Origin: Myxococcales bacterium 68-20 | Lineage (GTDB): Bacteria > Myxococcota_A > Polyangia > Polyangiales > Polyangiaceae | NCBI GenBank assembly: GCA_001899635.1 | Contig: MKVQ01000012.1 | Coordinates: 275,995-336,788 of the forward strand | DNA length: 60,794 nucleotides | Direction of reading: 5' to 3' | Part shown: one piece after another, positions 27,155-35,621 of the stretch | Position numbering within the stretch: the first letter of the stretch is position 1 | Layout of the letters: each line of letters opens with the position of its first letter | Notes under the pieces: model-generated | Seen by the model: only the letters and a program-made list of their open reading frames with translations | Told to the model about the DNA's origin: nothing | Databases searched by the model: none | Made by a program: the position numbers and the translations under genes

Positions 27155-28383
27155 AGCGTCTTCTGTTGATCGCCGGGATGCTCTTCGTCGCGGTCGCCGG
27201 GTCGGCGAGCTGCTCCGCGACGGAGCGCGTGGACCTCGCATCGCCGCCGCCGTCGCCGACGACCGGCCCCGTCTTCACCGATCCATCCCGCTCCGATGCA
27301 TCGATCGAAGACGCGGCCGGGCCCGTCCTCGCATGCATCGCCACCGAGTGCCCTGACTCATACGCGACATGCACCTCAGAGACCGGGTCTACGTTCAAGT
27401 GCGGCACCAACCTCGCGCAGGACAACAACAACTGCGGCGCGTGCGGGAACAAGTGCCCCAACGACATCAATCTTTGGATGATGCTCAACATGACGTCGCG
27501 CTGTGTCGACGGCGCGTGCGCGTACCAGTGTTACAAACACTATTCGCTCGTCAGTAACGGGTTCGAGGACTGGACCGATTGCAACGGCCTGATCGAGGAT
27601 GGCTGCGAGGCCAACCTCACGAACGACGCCAACAACTGCGGAGTCTGCGGGAACCAATGCGCTGCAGGCACCCCGTGCATCGACGGGAAATGTGGCTGTC
27701 CCACCGGCTTGCTGTTCTGCAACGGGGAATGCGTCGATCCGCAATGGGACGACTACAACTGCGGCGCGTGCGGCAACGCCTGCGAAGTCCCGGCGGACGC
27801 CTGTGAGCAGCCGCACGTGGCGTATGGCTGCGTGCTCGGCCAGTGCGGCCAGAAGAAGTGCGCGGTCGAGAACAACACTCAGTACTACGACTGCAACAAA
27901 GACGTATTCGCCAACACGTGCACCGGTGACGGATGCGAGGTCGACAGCCTCAAGACGACCGAAAATTGCGGCACGTGCGGAAACAAGTGCGCCGCCAACG
28001 AAGAGTGCGTCAACGAGGGTAACGGTTACGAGTGCGCCGTCCCCTGCGAGCGGTCCGGCAAGGTGCGATGCAGCAACACGTGCGTCGATCTCCTCAACGA
28101 CGTACAGAACTGCGGCACGTGCGGCAACGCTTGCCGCTTCGGTGGAGACGACGAGAGCAAGCTGAAGGAAACGGCGTCTTGCAAAGAGGGGCTCTGCGTC
28201 TACGAGTGTCAGCCGGGCTTCGCTGACTGCAACAACGATCCGTCCGATGGCTGCGAGACGGACTTGAGCGTTCACTCCAAGAACTGCGGTGCGTGCGGCG
28301 TGACGTGCGACGTCGCGGCCGGTCAGCCTTGCATCGAAGGAAAGTGCCTGATGCAGGAGTGTGATGCAGGAGTGACGAAATGA
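27151..28383 (+). CDS. Cys-rich repeat surface lipoprotein
   Basis: A 410-residue lipoprotein (Cys21 after VAGSAS). The mature protein carries six repeats with the core NCGxCGNxC (NNCGACGNKC, NNCGVCGNQC, YNCGACGNAC, ENCGTCGNKC, QNCGTCGNAC, KNCGACGVTC), spaced 40-60 residues apart and joined by further Cys pairs. More than 40 cysteines must form disulphides, so the protein is extracellular and rod-like. Such repeats are common in myxobacterial surface proteins and resemble EGF-like modules in style, not in detail. The start overlaps the anti-sigma stop (ATGA), and the stop overlaps the next start. Ligand unknown. Confidence 0.8.
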   Translation: MKRLLLIAGMLFVAVAGSASCSATERVDLASPPPSPTTGPVFTDPSRSDASIEDAAGPVLACIATECPDSYATCTSETGSTFKCGTNLAQDNNNCGACGNKCPNDINLWMMLNMTSRCVDGACAYQCYKHYSLVSNGFEDWTDCNGLIEDGCEANLTNDANNCGVCGNQCAAGTPCIDGKCGCPTGLLFCNGECVDPQWDDYNCGACGNACEVPADACEQPHVAYGCVLGQCGQKKCAVENNTQYYDCNKDVFANTCTGDGCEVDSLKTTENCGTCGNKCAANEECVNEGNGYECAVPCERSGKVRCSNTCVDLLNDVQNCGTCGNACRFGGDDESKLKETASCKEGLCVYECQPGFADCNNDPSDGCETDLSVHSKNCGACGVTCDVAAGQPCIEGKCLMQECDAGVTK

Positions 28384-29612
28384 AGCGCTCACGAATCATG
28401 GGGGTGACGCTCTCGTCCGGGCTCGGGCTCGTTTCGGCAATACCCTGGCTGCTTGCGAGCTGCGCTACGACCGATGGCGCGGAGCCCTCCTCGCCCGACT
28501 CATCGACGCGTCTCGACGCCAGCGGAGCGTCCGATGCGGGCGATGCCGATGACGGCGCGGACGACTGCGATGCGTCCGACGAGAACTGCGTGACGACGCC
28601 CGTCGCCTGCGAAGACGCGTACTGGTGTCCGGTCGCGACGAACGTGAGCAAGTTCTACACGCTCACGAGCGTCTGGGGTTCGGGCAAGAATGACGTCTGG
28701 GCCACGGGCTCGGGCGGCACCGTGATCCACTGGGATGGAGTCGAGTGGACGCCGACGATCGTACCGTCGGAGACGACACTGCCAATCCGAGACACCTTCC
28801 GCGCACTCTGGGGGAGTGGCCCGAACGACGTCTGGATCGCGAGCGCGACCGACATGATCTACCACTCCGATGGCTTCAAGAACGGCACCGCGAACTGGGA
28901 GCTCACTCCGAGCGCGACGGACTCCGATTTCGACCGAAGGGCCCTCTTCACTGCCTGGGGCACCAGCCCCGACGATGTCCGTTTCGGTGGTGGCAGCAGC
29001 AGCTACTTCGATAGCGAGATCATGGAGGCCGTCTACACCAATCAGGTCGTGCGAAAGCCGTCCGCGGCAGGCATCGAGTGGACCCGCGCCAAAGGCCTCG
29101 CCACGGTCTACGGGCTCTGGGGTCCGTCGGCAAACGAGCTGTGGCTGATCGGCGACAACCGACCGTACGGCCCGCAGATCGCGATGACCCTTCACGGAAC
29201 GCGCAAGGACGACGGCGACGTCGTCTGGACGCAGGTCGACAGCCGGGCAACCGTCATCCTTCGAGGGATCTGGGGCAGCTCCGCAAGCGACGTCTGGACC
29301 GTTGGCGGCAACGGGACGATCCGCCACTTCGGCCCGAACGCGAGCGCGTGGGCCATCGTGGATGCTCCGACGAGGGCGAACCTCAACGCGGTATGGGGCT
29401 CGGGTCCGAACGACATCTGGGTGGTCGGAGACTACGGAACGATCTTGCACTGGGACGGAAAGACCTGGACCGAGTCGGACGCTGCTTTCCCGGCGCGCAA
29501 AGCGAAACCCCATCTCTACGGCATCTGGGGAAGCGGCCCCGACGACATCTGGATCGTCGGCAACGACATCGCGCTTCACCACGGGCCTCGCCAGACGGGA
29601 GGTGCGAAGTGA
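28380..29612 (+). CDS. Surface lipoprotein with WGSG propeller repeats (first copy)
   Basis: A 410-residue lipoprotein (lipobox LLASC, Cys28). An acidic Asp/Ala-rich linker leads to six or seven repeats of the type WGSGPNDVWxxG followed by GTIxHWDGxxW (for example SVWGSGKNDVWATG, AVWGSGPNDIWVVG, GIWGSGPDDIWIVG). Each is a four-strand blade, so the domain is a beta-propeller. These domains usually bind partners or sugars rather than catalyse. The start overlaps the previous stop (ATGA), and the next gene begins on its stop codon. It is a paralogue of the following gene. Confidence 0.8.
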   Translation: MKRSRIMGVTLSSGLGLVSAIPWLLASCATTDGAEPSSPDSSTRLDASGASDAGDADDGADDCDASDENCVTTPVACEDAYWCPVATNVSKFYTLTSVWGSGKNDVWATGSGGTVIHWDGVEWTPTIVPSETTLPIRDTFRALWGSGPNDVWIASATDMIYHSDGFKNGTANWELTPSATDSDFDRRALFTAWGTSPDDVRFGGGSSSYFDSEIMEAVYTNQVVRKPSAAGIEWTRAKGLATVYGLWGPSANELWLIGDNRPYGPQIAMTLHGTRKDDGDVVWTQVDSRATVILRGIWGSSASDVWTVGGNGTIRHFGPNASAWAIVDAPTRANLNAVWGSGPNDIWVVGDYGTILHWDGKTWTESDAAFPARKAKPHLYGIWGSGPDDIWIVGNDIALHHGPRQTGGAK

Positions 29613-30850
29613 TGCTCTCGCTCGGTCGTGCGCGCAGCGTCGCGCTGTTGGTCGGCATCGTCGCTCTCGGCGCCGGCGCGGCATGTGCGAGCTCAGAGGC
29701 GGATGACACGGCTCTTCCGCCGGATGGCGACGGTGGCGCGTCGATACTGCCGGAGGGCGGGGAGGAAGACCTCGACGCGGAGGCTCCGGCGCCAGCCAAA
29801 GACGCGGGGATCGACGCCGGACCGAAGACCTGCTCCGACCATGGCTTCTGTCCAACGACGCTCCCGGGCGACCAGACGGTGAACGGTCTCTGGGGCGACG
29901 GGACGGGCGTCGTGTGGGCAGTGACCAAGGAAGGCGACGTGCTCCGATGGGACGGAAGTGCGTGGTCCGTACATACGTCCGGCCTCGGCGAGCTCAAGAC
30001 CATCTGGGGCAGCAGCCCGACCGACATCTGGGTCGGCGGAAGCCAAGGCTTGCAGCATGGGACGGGAGAGAGCTCGACCTCGCTGACCTTCGCGTCGTCC
30101 GCCCTTCCGGGAGAATGGCTGCCGCCGATTCAATCCATCTGGGGCGCGTCCGCAAACGACGTTTGGGCCGTCGCGAGCTGGGGCTTCGCAGGCTCCGGAT
30201 TCGCATTCCACTTCTCCGGCCCGCGCGATGGTGGCACTGAATGGGAGCTCGACCCGATCTCGACGGCAGATGTCGGCTTCACCCGTGTCTGGGGTGGTCA
30301 CGGTACCGTGTGGCTCGGCGGCGGCCGCATGTCGACGGAGACATGGGCGAACGAGACCATCGTTCTCTACAAGTCGGGCAATGGCGAGTTCACCGAGCTG
30401 ACGCTGCCGGTCAATCCGGATCCGAAGCTCCGTGACCACGAGAAATACGCCCTCTTGACCGGCGCGATCGTGTCGACGAGCACGTCGGTCGTGATCTATG
30501 GCCAACCGGAGTCGATGTTCGTGCAGCCTTCGGTCTGGCGCGGAACGAGCGCAGACGGCGGCAAGACCTTCCAGTTCACCTGGGCCGCCGACCCGCGGAG
30601 AGACATCCCGAGGATCCACGCCGTCGCCGGCGTTGCGGCAAACAACGTCTGGGCAGTTGGTGAATACGGTCGCCTTCTCCACTGGAGCGGGACGAGCTGG
30701 GCGCCGACGGCGATCAGCATCACCGGTCAGCCCGTGCCAGATCCGTTCTTCGCGGTCTGGACGCGCGGCTCTTCCGAGATCTGGGTTGGCGGCAAGGGAA
30801 TGGCGCTGCGGTTCGATCCGGCGCACGCAAAGGATGGAGGTGCACAGTGA
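29612..30850 (+). CDS. Surface lipoprotein with WGSG propeller repeats (second copy)
   Basis: A 412-residue lipoprotein (AGAAC, Cys25), followed by an Asp/Glu/Pro-rich linker and a propeller of the same class as its neighbour (GLWGDGTGVVWAVT, TIWGSSPTDIWVGG, SIWGASANDVWAVA). Blades are more diverged, with longer insertions. The pair probably arose by tandem duplication. ATG at 29612 shares one base with the preceding TGA; a GTG at 29609 is an alternative. Its stop overlaps the next start (GTGA). Likely outer-membrane display; partner unknown. Confidence 0.8.
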   Translation: MLSLGRARSVALLVGIVALGAGAACASSEADDTALPPDGDGGASILPEGGEEDLDAEAPAPAKDAGIDAGPKTCSDHGFCPTTLPGDQTVNGLWGDGTGVVWAVTKEGDVLRWDGSAWSVHTSGLGELKTIWGSSPTDIWVGGSQGLQHGTGESSTSLTFASSALPGEWLPPIQSIWGASANDVWAVASWGFAGSGFAFHFSGPRDGGTEWELDPISTADVGFTRVWGGHGTVWLGGGRMSTETWANETIVLYKSGNGEFTELTLPVNPDPKLRDHEKYALLTGAIVSTSTSVVIYGQPESMFVQPSVWRGTSADGGKTFQFTWAADPRRDIPRIHAVAGVAANNVWAVGEYGRLLHWSGTSWAPTAISITGQPVPDPFFAVWTRGSSEIWVGGKGMALRFDPAHAKDGGAQ

Positions 30851-32337
30851 CCGCACGCCGACCTGACCGGCGAGGCAACCTCGACGTGGACCAGCTCACC
30901 TCCGCGGGCACTCGGCACGGGAGCTCCAAGCTCGCCCGGCGGCGAGGATTCTCCTCGACGCTCGTCGTCGTGGGCGTGTTCGCCGGAACTGCGAGCATCT
31001 TCTCGGTGGCGTGCTCGGACGACGTGATCGCAACAGCCGACACGACGCTCGATGCCGGCACGGACGTGTCGCGCGAGACGCCCGATACGTCGGTGCCCCC
31101 GCCCCCGCCCCCAACCGACGCCGGGGTCGATCCGGACGCACGCGGGCCGTACGATCCTGCCGACGTGCCGGTCGTCTGCGACGCGTCTCCGTGCGCGACG
31201 CAGATCGTCGCGGGCAGTGATCACTTCTGCACGCGAATGAGCGACAGCACCGTGCGCTGCTGGGGCAAGAATCAATCGGGCGTGCTGGGCAACTCGAGCG
31301 CCGGCGCCGGCAGCGACGCGGGCACGACGACCCGCGACGTCGGAGGTCTCTCCGGAATCACGCAGCTCAGCGCCTCGGAGCGAAACAACTGTGCGCTCCT
31401 CGAAGATGGCAGCGTGAAGTGCTGGGGTGCCAACGATTACTACCAGCTCGGCATCACGACGAATCGATACGGGGCGCACCCCGTCCCGAATACCGTCCCC
31501 CTTCCGTCGACCGCGACGCGCGTCGAGCTCGGGCCGTATCACGCGTGCGCATTCCTCTCGTCAGGCGAGCTGTGGTGCTGGGGCGCGGATCCCTATCTCC
31601 AACACCTGCGCAACGACGCCGAGTTCGAGGCCAATCCCATCCGGGCGCGCTTGCCCGGAAGGGCGCAGATCGAGCCGCTCGCCCTCACCGATCTCGCGAT
31701 GAGCAACAACACGCTCTTCGGCATCAGCGAGCAAGGCGAGGTCTGGAGCTGGGGAGCGGTCGGCGGCGACGACGGGACCATCGCCGGGCGAGTCGGGTCG
31801 ATCACGCCCGATACGACTCCGAAACGGCTCGCGTCACTCGAGAAGGTGACGAGCCTCGCCGCGAGCCCGCTGCTCAACACGTACCCGATCCGCATGCGGG
31901 GACACGCGTGTGCGAACGCGAACGGCGAGGTCTATTGCTGGGGACGCAGCTATGCAGGCGCGCTCTGCACGGGTGTTCCCGACGAGGAACGAGAGCCAGC
32001 CCATGCACCGTTCCCGAGCACGCTCCCGACCTGGCCGCAGCAGCTCGCGGCCGGCGACGAGATCACGTGCGCGCGGATGACGGACGGGAGCGTCTACTGC
32101 TGCGGAAGCGACGTCCGCGGCAGGCTCGGCACCGGCGCGATGATCAGCATGAGCCCGTTCTTCACGAAGGCCGCCGCATTCACGGGGCGCGCCGTACAGG
32201 TCGCGACCAGCAATCAGGCCGTCTGCGCCCTCGTGGAGGACGGCACCGTCGAGTGCTGGGGGAGCAACCAGAATGGTGAGCTCGGCATGCGCCCGGATGA
32301 CGAAGACCACCCGACGCCCGTGAAGGTCGCTTTCTAG
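30847..32337 (+). CDS. Surface lipoprotein with RCC1-type repeats
   Basis: A 496-residue protein from a GTG that overlaps the preceding stop. A long basic N-terminus of about 35 residues precedes the hydrophobic core and FSVAC (Cys56). A Pro/Asp-rich linker follows, then about seven RCC1-type repeats with the core CxLxxGxVxCWGxNxxGxLG (TVRCWGKNQSGVLG, SVKCWGANDYYQLG, TVECWGSNQNGELG). These form a seven-bladed propeller. Cys pairs within blades indicate an extracellular location. In eukaryotes RCC1 folds act as exchange factors; bacterial secreted ones are binding platforms of unknown target. Confidence 0.8.
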   Translation: MTARRPDRRGNLDVDQLTSAGTRHGSSKLARRRGFSSTLVVVGVFAGTASIFSVACSDDVIATADTTLDAGTDVSRETPDTSVPPPPPPTDAGVDPDARGPYDPADVPVVCDASPCATQIVAGSDHFCTRMSDSTVRCWGKNQSGVLGNSSAGAGSDAGTTTRDVGGLSGITQLSASERNNCALLEDGSVKCWGANDYYQLGITTNRYGAHPVPNTVPLPSTATRVELGPYHACAFLSSGELWCWGADPYLQHLRNDAEFEANPIRARLPGRAQIEPLALTDLAMSNNTLFGISEQGEVWSWGAVGGDDGTIAGRVGSITPDTTPKRLASLEKVTSLAASPLLNTYPIRMRGHACANANGEVYCWGRSYAGALCTGVPDEEREPAHAPFPSTLPTWPQQLAAGDEITCARMTDGSVYCCGSDVRGRLGTGAMISMSPFFTKAAAFTGRAVQVATSNQAVCALVEDGTVECWGSNQNGELGMRPDDEDHPTPVKVAF

Positions 32338-32349
32338 AGAGGTCGATTC

Positions 32350-34185
32350 ATGTCCCGCGTATTTGCTTTTCTCGTGGCAGCCGCCACCGTTGGAGTGTCG
32401 ACCCTCGGCGCGTGCGGAAGCGATCGCGGCGAATTCGTCGACAACGATCCGCTACCGTTCGATCGGAACGATGCCGCTACCTCCGACGATGCTCAGTGTG
32501 GCTTCCGCTGCTCGCGCGACCTGAAGAAGGTCCTCACAGGCTGCGGTGACGACGAAGGGCAGGTCGTGGCGGAGTGTCCGGCCGGCCAGGGCTGCGGCAT
32601 CGACAAGTGTGTCGATGCCTGCACGAGCGCCGCGCTCTCGAAAGGCTCGATGGGCTGCTCCTTCTGGATGCTCCCGCCCGACGAGTCCTTGGTCGAGAAC
32701 GGCGCCGGTGCTTGCTACGCGACCATGGTCACGAACACGTGGGACATCCCGATCGAGATCAACGCCGAATGGGGCATTGATTCGCTCGACATCTCGAAAT
32801 CGATCTACACGGTGACGCGACCGAACCCGAACGAAGACCCGGTGTACGCGCCGCTGGCGGGAGCGCTTCCACCAGGAGAGGTGGCCGTCATCTTCCTGTC
32901 CCAGTCGACCAACACGGCAGATCACGATCCCGTCTGCCCCCAGTGCGAATACAAGTGCCCGCCGGGGGTCGTGCCTGCGGTCATGGAGGACCCGATCAAG
33001 CACGGCACGACGAAGACGAAGGCATTCCACCTCACGACGACTGCACCGGTCTCTGCATATTCGGTTTACCCGTACGGTGGTGCAAAGAGCTTCATTCCGT
33101 CCGCCACGGTCCTCTTGCCCGTGACGTCGTGGGACACCGGCTACGTCGCCGTCGCAACGGCGGACTTCGGCCGGAGCCAGCGTCCGGAGCTTCACCGCCG
33201 GACGATCCAGCTCGTCGCGAACGACGACGAGACGAAGATCTCGATGCGCCCGACGGTCGACATTGCGCAGGGCGTCGGCGTCGAGCCCGCCCTGACGGGT
33301 GAGCTCGTCGAGTGGACCCTTTCGAAGGGGCAGGTCCTACAGATCACGCAGCTCGCCTCGCCGTCCGGCAGCCGCATCGTCTCGAACAAACCGGTTGGCA
33401 TGTTCGGTGGCTCGCCGTGCACGTTCATTCCGGCCGAATACCAATATTGCGATACGACCCAGCAGCAGATCCCGCCATTTTCCCAGTGGGGCACGTCCTA
33501 CGCGCTCGTTCCGTATCAGACGCGCCTCAGGGGCACGGGGGGAAGCACACCTGCCGAGCAGGTCTACTGGAGCTTCGTCGGCGCCGTCGACGGCACCGTG
33601 CTCACGTATGATCCGGCGAGACCGACCGGCGCTCCCGAGACGCTGGCGGCTGGAGAGGTCGCGACCTTCAAGACCAACGCGATCGTCACGGTCACGAGCC
33701 AGGGAGCAGCGCATCCCTTCCACGCCTCGGTCTACATGACGGGGGCGGACTACAACGGCGGGTCGGGCGCCGCCGGGCAGACGTTCGGTGATCCTGAGTT
33801 CGTGAGCCTTGTCCCCTCCGAGCAGTTCCTCGATCGGTACGTCTTCTTCACCGATTACACGTTCCCCGAGACGTCCCTCACGTTCGTCCGTCGCAAGACG
33901 TCAGCCGGCTTCAAGCCCGTGACGCTCGACTGCGGCGGCGAGCTCGACGGGTGGCTCCCGCTGGGCAACTCGGGCGAATACGAATACACCTGGGTGCGCC
34001 TCACGACCGGCTACATCCCGCAGACCATCGGCTCTGGGACCTGCGGCTACGGCCGCCACGAAGCGAAGAGCGACGGCGCGTTCGGCGTCTACGTCTGGGG
34101 CACGGCGCCGTTCGCGAGCTACGGCTACGCAGGTGGCATGGGCTCTCGCCCCGTCAACGCAGCGCCTCCGCTGATCATCCCCTGA
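32350..34185 (+). CDS. IgGFc-binding-protein-like surface lipoprotein
   Basis: A 611-residue lipoprotein (TLGAC, Cys22). A Cys-rich N-terminal segment (residues 48-105) is followed by a large beta domain (SVYPYGGAKSFIPSATVLLP, HASVYMTGADYNGG, and VPSEQFLDRYVFFTDYTFPETSL) matching the pattern of the IgGFc-binding N-terminal domain (PF17517). That domain is named from a mucin-type protein, and bacterial copies are probably adhesins. It starts 12 bases after the RCC1 gene stop with GAGAGG as ribosome site, so it closes the ECF operon. Cysteines suggest disulphides outside the cell. Confidence 0.8.
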   Translation: MSRVFAFLVAAATVGVSTLGACGSDRGEFVDNDPLPFDRNDAATSDDAQCGFRCSRDLKKVLTGCGDDEGQVVAECPAGQGCGIDKCVDACTSAALSKGSMGCSFWMLPPDESLVENGAGACYATMVTNTWDIPIEINAEWGIDSLDISKSIYTVTRPNPNEDPVYAPLAGALPPGEVAVIFLSQSTNTADHDPVCPQCEYKCPPGVVPAVMEDPIKHGTTKTKAFHLTTTAPVSAYSVYPYGGAKSFIPSATVLLPVTSWDTGYVAVATADFGRSQRPELHRRTIQLVANDDETKISMRPTVDIAQGVGVEPALTGELVEWTLSKGQVLQITQLASPSGSRIVSNKPVGMFGGSPCTFIPAEYQYCDTTQQQIPPFSQWGTSYALVPYQTRLRGTGGSTPAEQVYWSFVGAVDGTVLTYDPARPTGAPETLAAGEVATFKTNAIVTVTSQGAAHPFHASVYMTGADYNGGSGAAGQTFGDPEFVSLVPSEQFLDRYVFFTDYTFPETSLTFVRRKTSAGFKPVTLDCGGELDGWLPLGNSGEYEYTWVRLTTGYIPQTIGSGTCGYGRHEAKSDGAFGVYVWGTAPFASYGYAGGMGSRPVNAAPPLIIP

Positions 34186-34239
34186 GTCCACCATGATCGA
34201 TCGCCTCGCCGTCGCGATCCAGCGCGTCACCGCTCCGCG

Positions 34240-34255
34240 CGCCGCCTCGGCGGCG
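34240..34255. terminator. Hairpin between convergent genes
   Basis: CGCCGCC and GGCGGCG pair around TC (in practice a 6-bp stem closed by a CTCG tetraloop). It lies between the ECF operon and the converging tldE stop, so it could end both transcripts. Confidence 0.45.
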
Positions 34256-34280
34256 AGATGATGGCGCCCATGCGAAGACT

Positions 34281-35621
34281 TCACACCGCGGCAGACGGCG
34301 AGGCCATCGTGAACTCGTGCGTCCGGAGCGCCGGGACATGCCACGCCCCGCCGTAGGCTACGGCCCGCCACGTCGTCCGCGTCATCGCATCGACGTTCTT
34401 CAGCACCGTGACCGGCGACTCGTTGTAGCGAAAGTTCGCGACCGGGCCAGTGACCTTGCCGTCCTCGATCAGGAAGACGCCGTCGCGCGTGAGACCGGTG
34501 ATCGTCACCGTCTGCGGCTCGAGCATGCGGTTGTACCAGAAGCGCGTGACGAGCAGACCGCGCTTGGTCCCGCGCACGAGCTCGTCGATGTTCGCAGCCG
34601 TCCCGCCGCTCAGGTGGAAGACGCTGTGGCGGCCGGTCGGCTCGAGCTTCTTCTTCTTCGCCCACCAACGTGACACCGCGAGCTTGTTCACGCGGCCGTC
34701 GACGATCCAGGGCTGCCTCGCGAACGCGAGGCCCTCGGAGTCGAACGCGGCGCCCGGCGTGAGCGGGGCGGCCGGATCGCTCCGGAGCGAGACGAAGTCG
34801 GCGAAGAGCTTCTGGCCGATCTTGCCGGCGAAGAACGAGCGCCCCTCGTCCGCGAGTCTTTGATCCATCTGACCGACGAGGAAGGCCAGCATCTCGAAGA
34901 CGGCCTGCGGCTCGAGGACGACGGTGTACTTGCCGGGAGGCAGCGGCTTGGCGCCCGCCGACCGCGCCGCCTTGTCGATCGCCGTGCTCGCCAGGACCTC
35001 GTCCTCCAGCTGGGCGGCGCGGTGGAGCTCGCGCCCGCCCCAGCCGGAGCCCGTCCCGTCCGGCGTCCGCGCGGTGACGGTGTACTGGGCGGACGTCTCG
35101 CGATGTCGCGCGACGAGGCCTGCGCTGTTCTGCATCGCGGTCTCCTCGAGCTCGCGCTCGAAGAAGCCGGCGATCTGAACCTTCGCCTGATCGCCGCGCG
35201 CGACGGCACGGGCAGCGACCGCGGCGCGCTCCTTCGGCCCCATCGCGGCAAGCCCGTCGTCGAAGGCGCTCGGCACGGACATGTACGTCTGCGGGCCGAG
35301 CAACGGCATCTTCTCCGGATCCTCGGGAGAGAGCTTCGCCATCGCGAGCGCTCGCGTGGCCAGCTTCGCCAGGCTCTCGTCGTCGGTCTGGTTCACCGAC
35401 GTGGAGGCGTGACGCTGGCCGACCGCCACCCAAGCGGACACGGTCATCTCGTCCGACTCGCCCGCGGTCGTCGCCTCGTTGCGAGCGAAGCGCACGTTGG
35501 CGGCCGCACGATGGCGGACGTCGATCTTCACCTCGGCGTCCGGATGTCCGTCCCGCTTCATCGCCTCGAGGGCGATCCCGAGCGCACGCGTGGCGACGAC
35601 GGCGGTGTCTTCCGTGCCCAT
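34281..35621 (-). CDS. tldE: TldE/PmbA-family metalloprotease subunit
   Basis: A 446-residue protein matching the TldE (PmbA) subunit: an alpha/beta N-terminal half (RFARNEATTAGESDE) and a beta-rich C-terminal half (IDELVRGTKRGLLVTRFWYNR, LTRDGVFLIEDGKVTGPVANFRYNES). TldE lacks its own zinc site and pairs with TldD to degrade unfolded or short peptides. No signal peptide is present, although its partner has one. The start codon shares one base with the TldD stop (TGATG), so the subunits are made together. About the usual length for the family (450). Confidence 0.9.
   Translation of the reverse strand: MGTEDTAVVATRALGIALEAMKRDGHPDAEVKIDVRHRAAANVRFARNEATTAGESDEMTVSAWVAVGQRHASTSVNQTDDESLAKLATRALAMAKLSPEDPEKMPLLGPQTYMSVPSAFDDGLAAMGPKERAAVAARAVARGDQAKVQIAGFFERELEETAMQNSAGLVARHRETSAQYTVTARTPDGTGSGWGGRELHRAAQLEDEVLASTAIDKAARSAGAKPLPPGKYTVVLEPQAVFEMLAFLVGQMDQRLADEGRSFFAGKIGQKLFADFVSLRSDPAAPLTPGAAFDSEGLAFARQPWIVDGRVNKLAVSRWWAKKKKLEPTGRHSVFHLSGGTAANIDELVRGTKRGLLVTRFWYNRMLEPQTVTITGLTRDGVFLIEDGKVTGPVANFRYNESPVTVLKNVDAMTRTTWRAVAYGGAWHVPALRTHEFTMASPSAAV

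Noticed and set aside
27400-28370. Tandem DNA repeats in the Cys-rich lipoprotein gene
   Set aside because: The periodicity is at protein level (NCGxCGNxC). The DNA copies differ widely, so this is an old repeat protein and not a recent DNA repeat.
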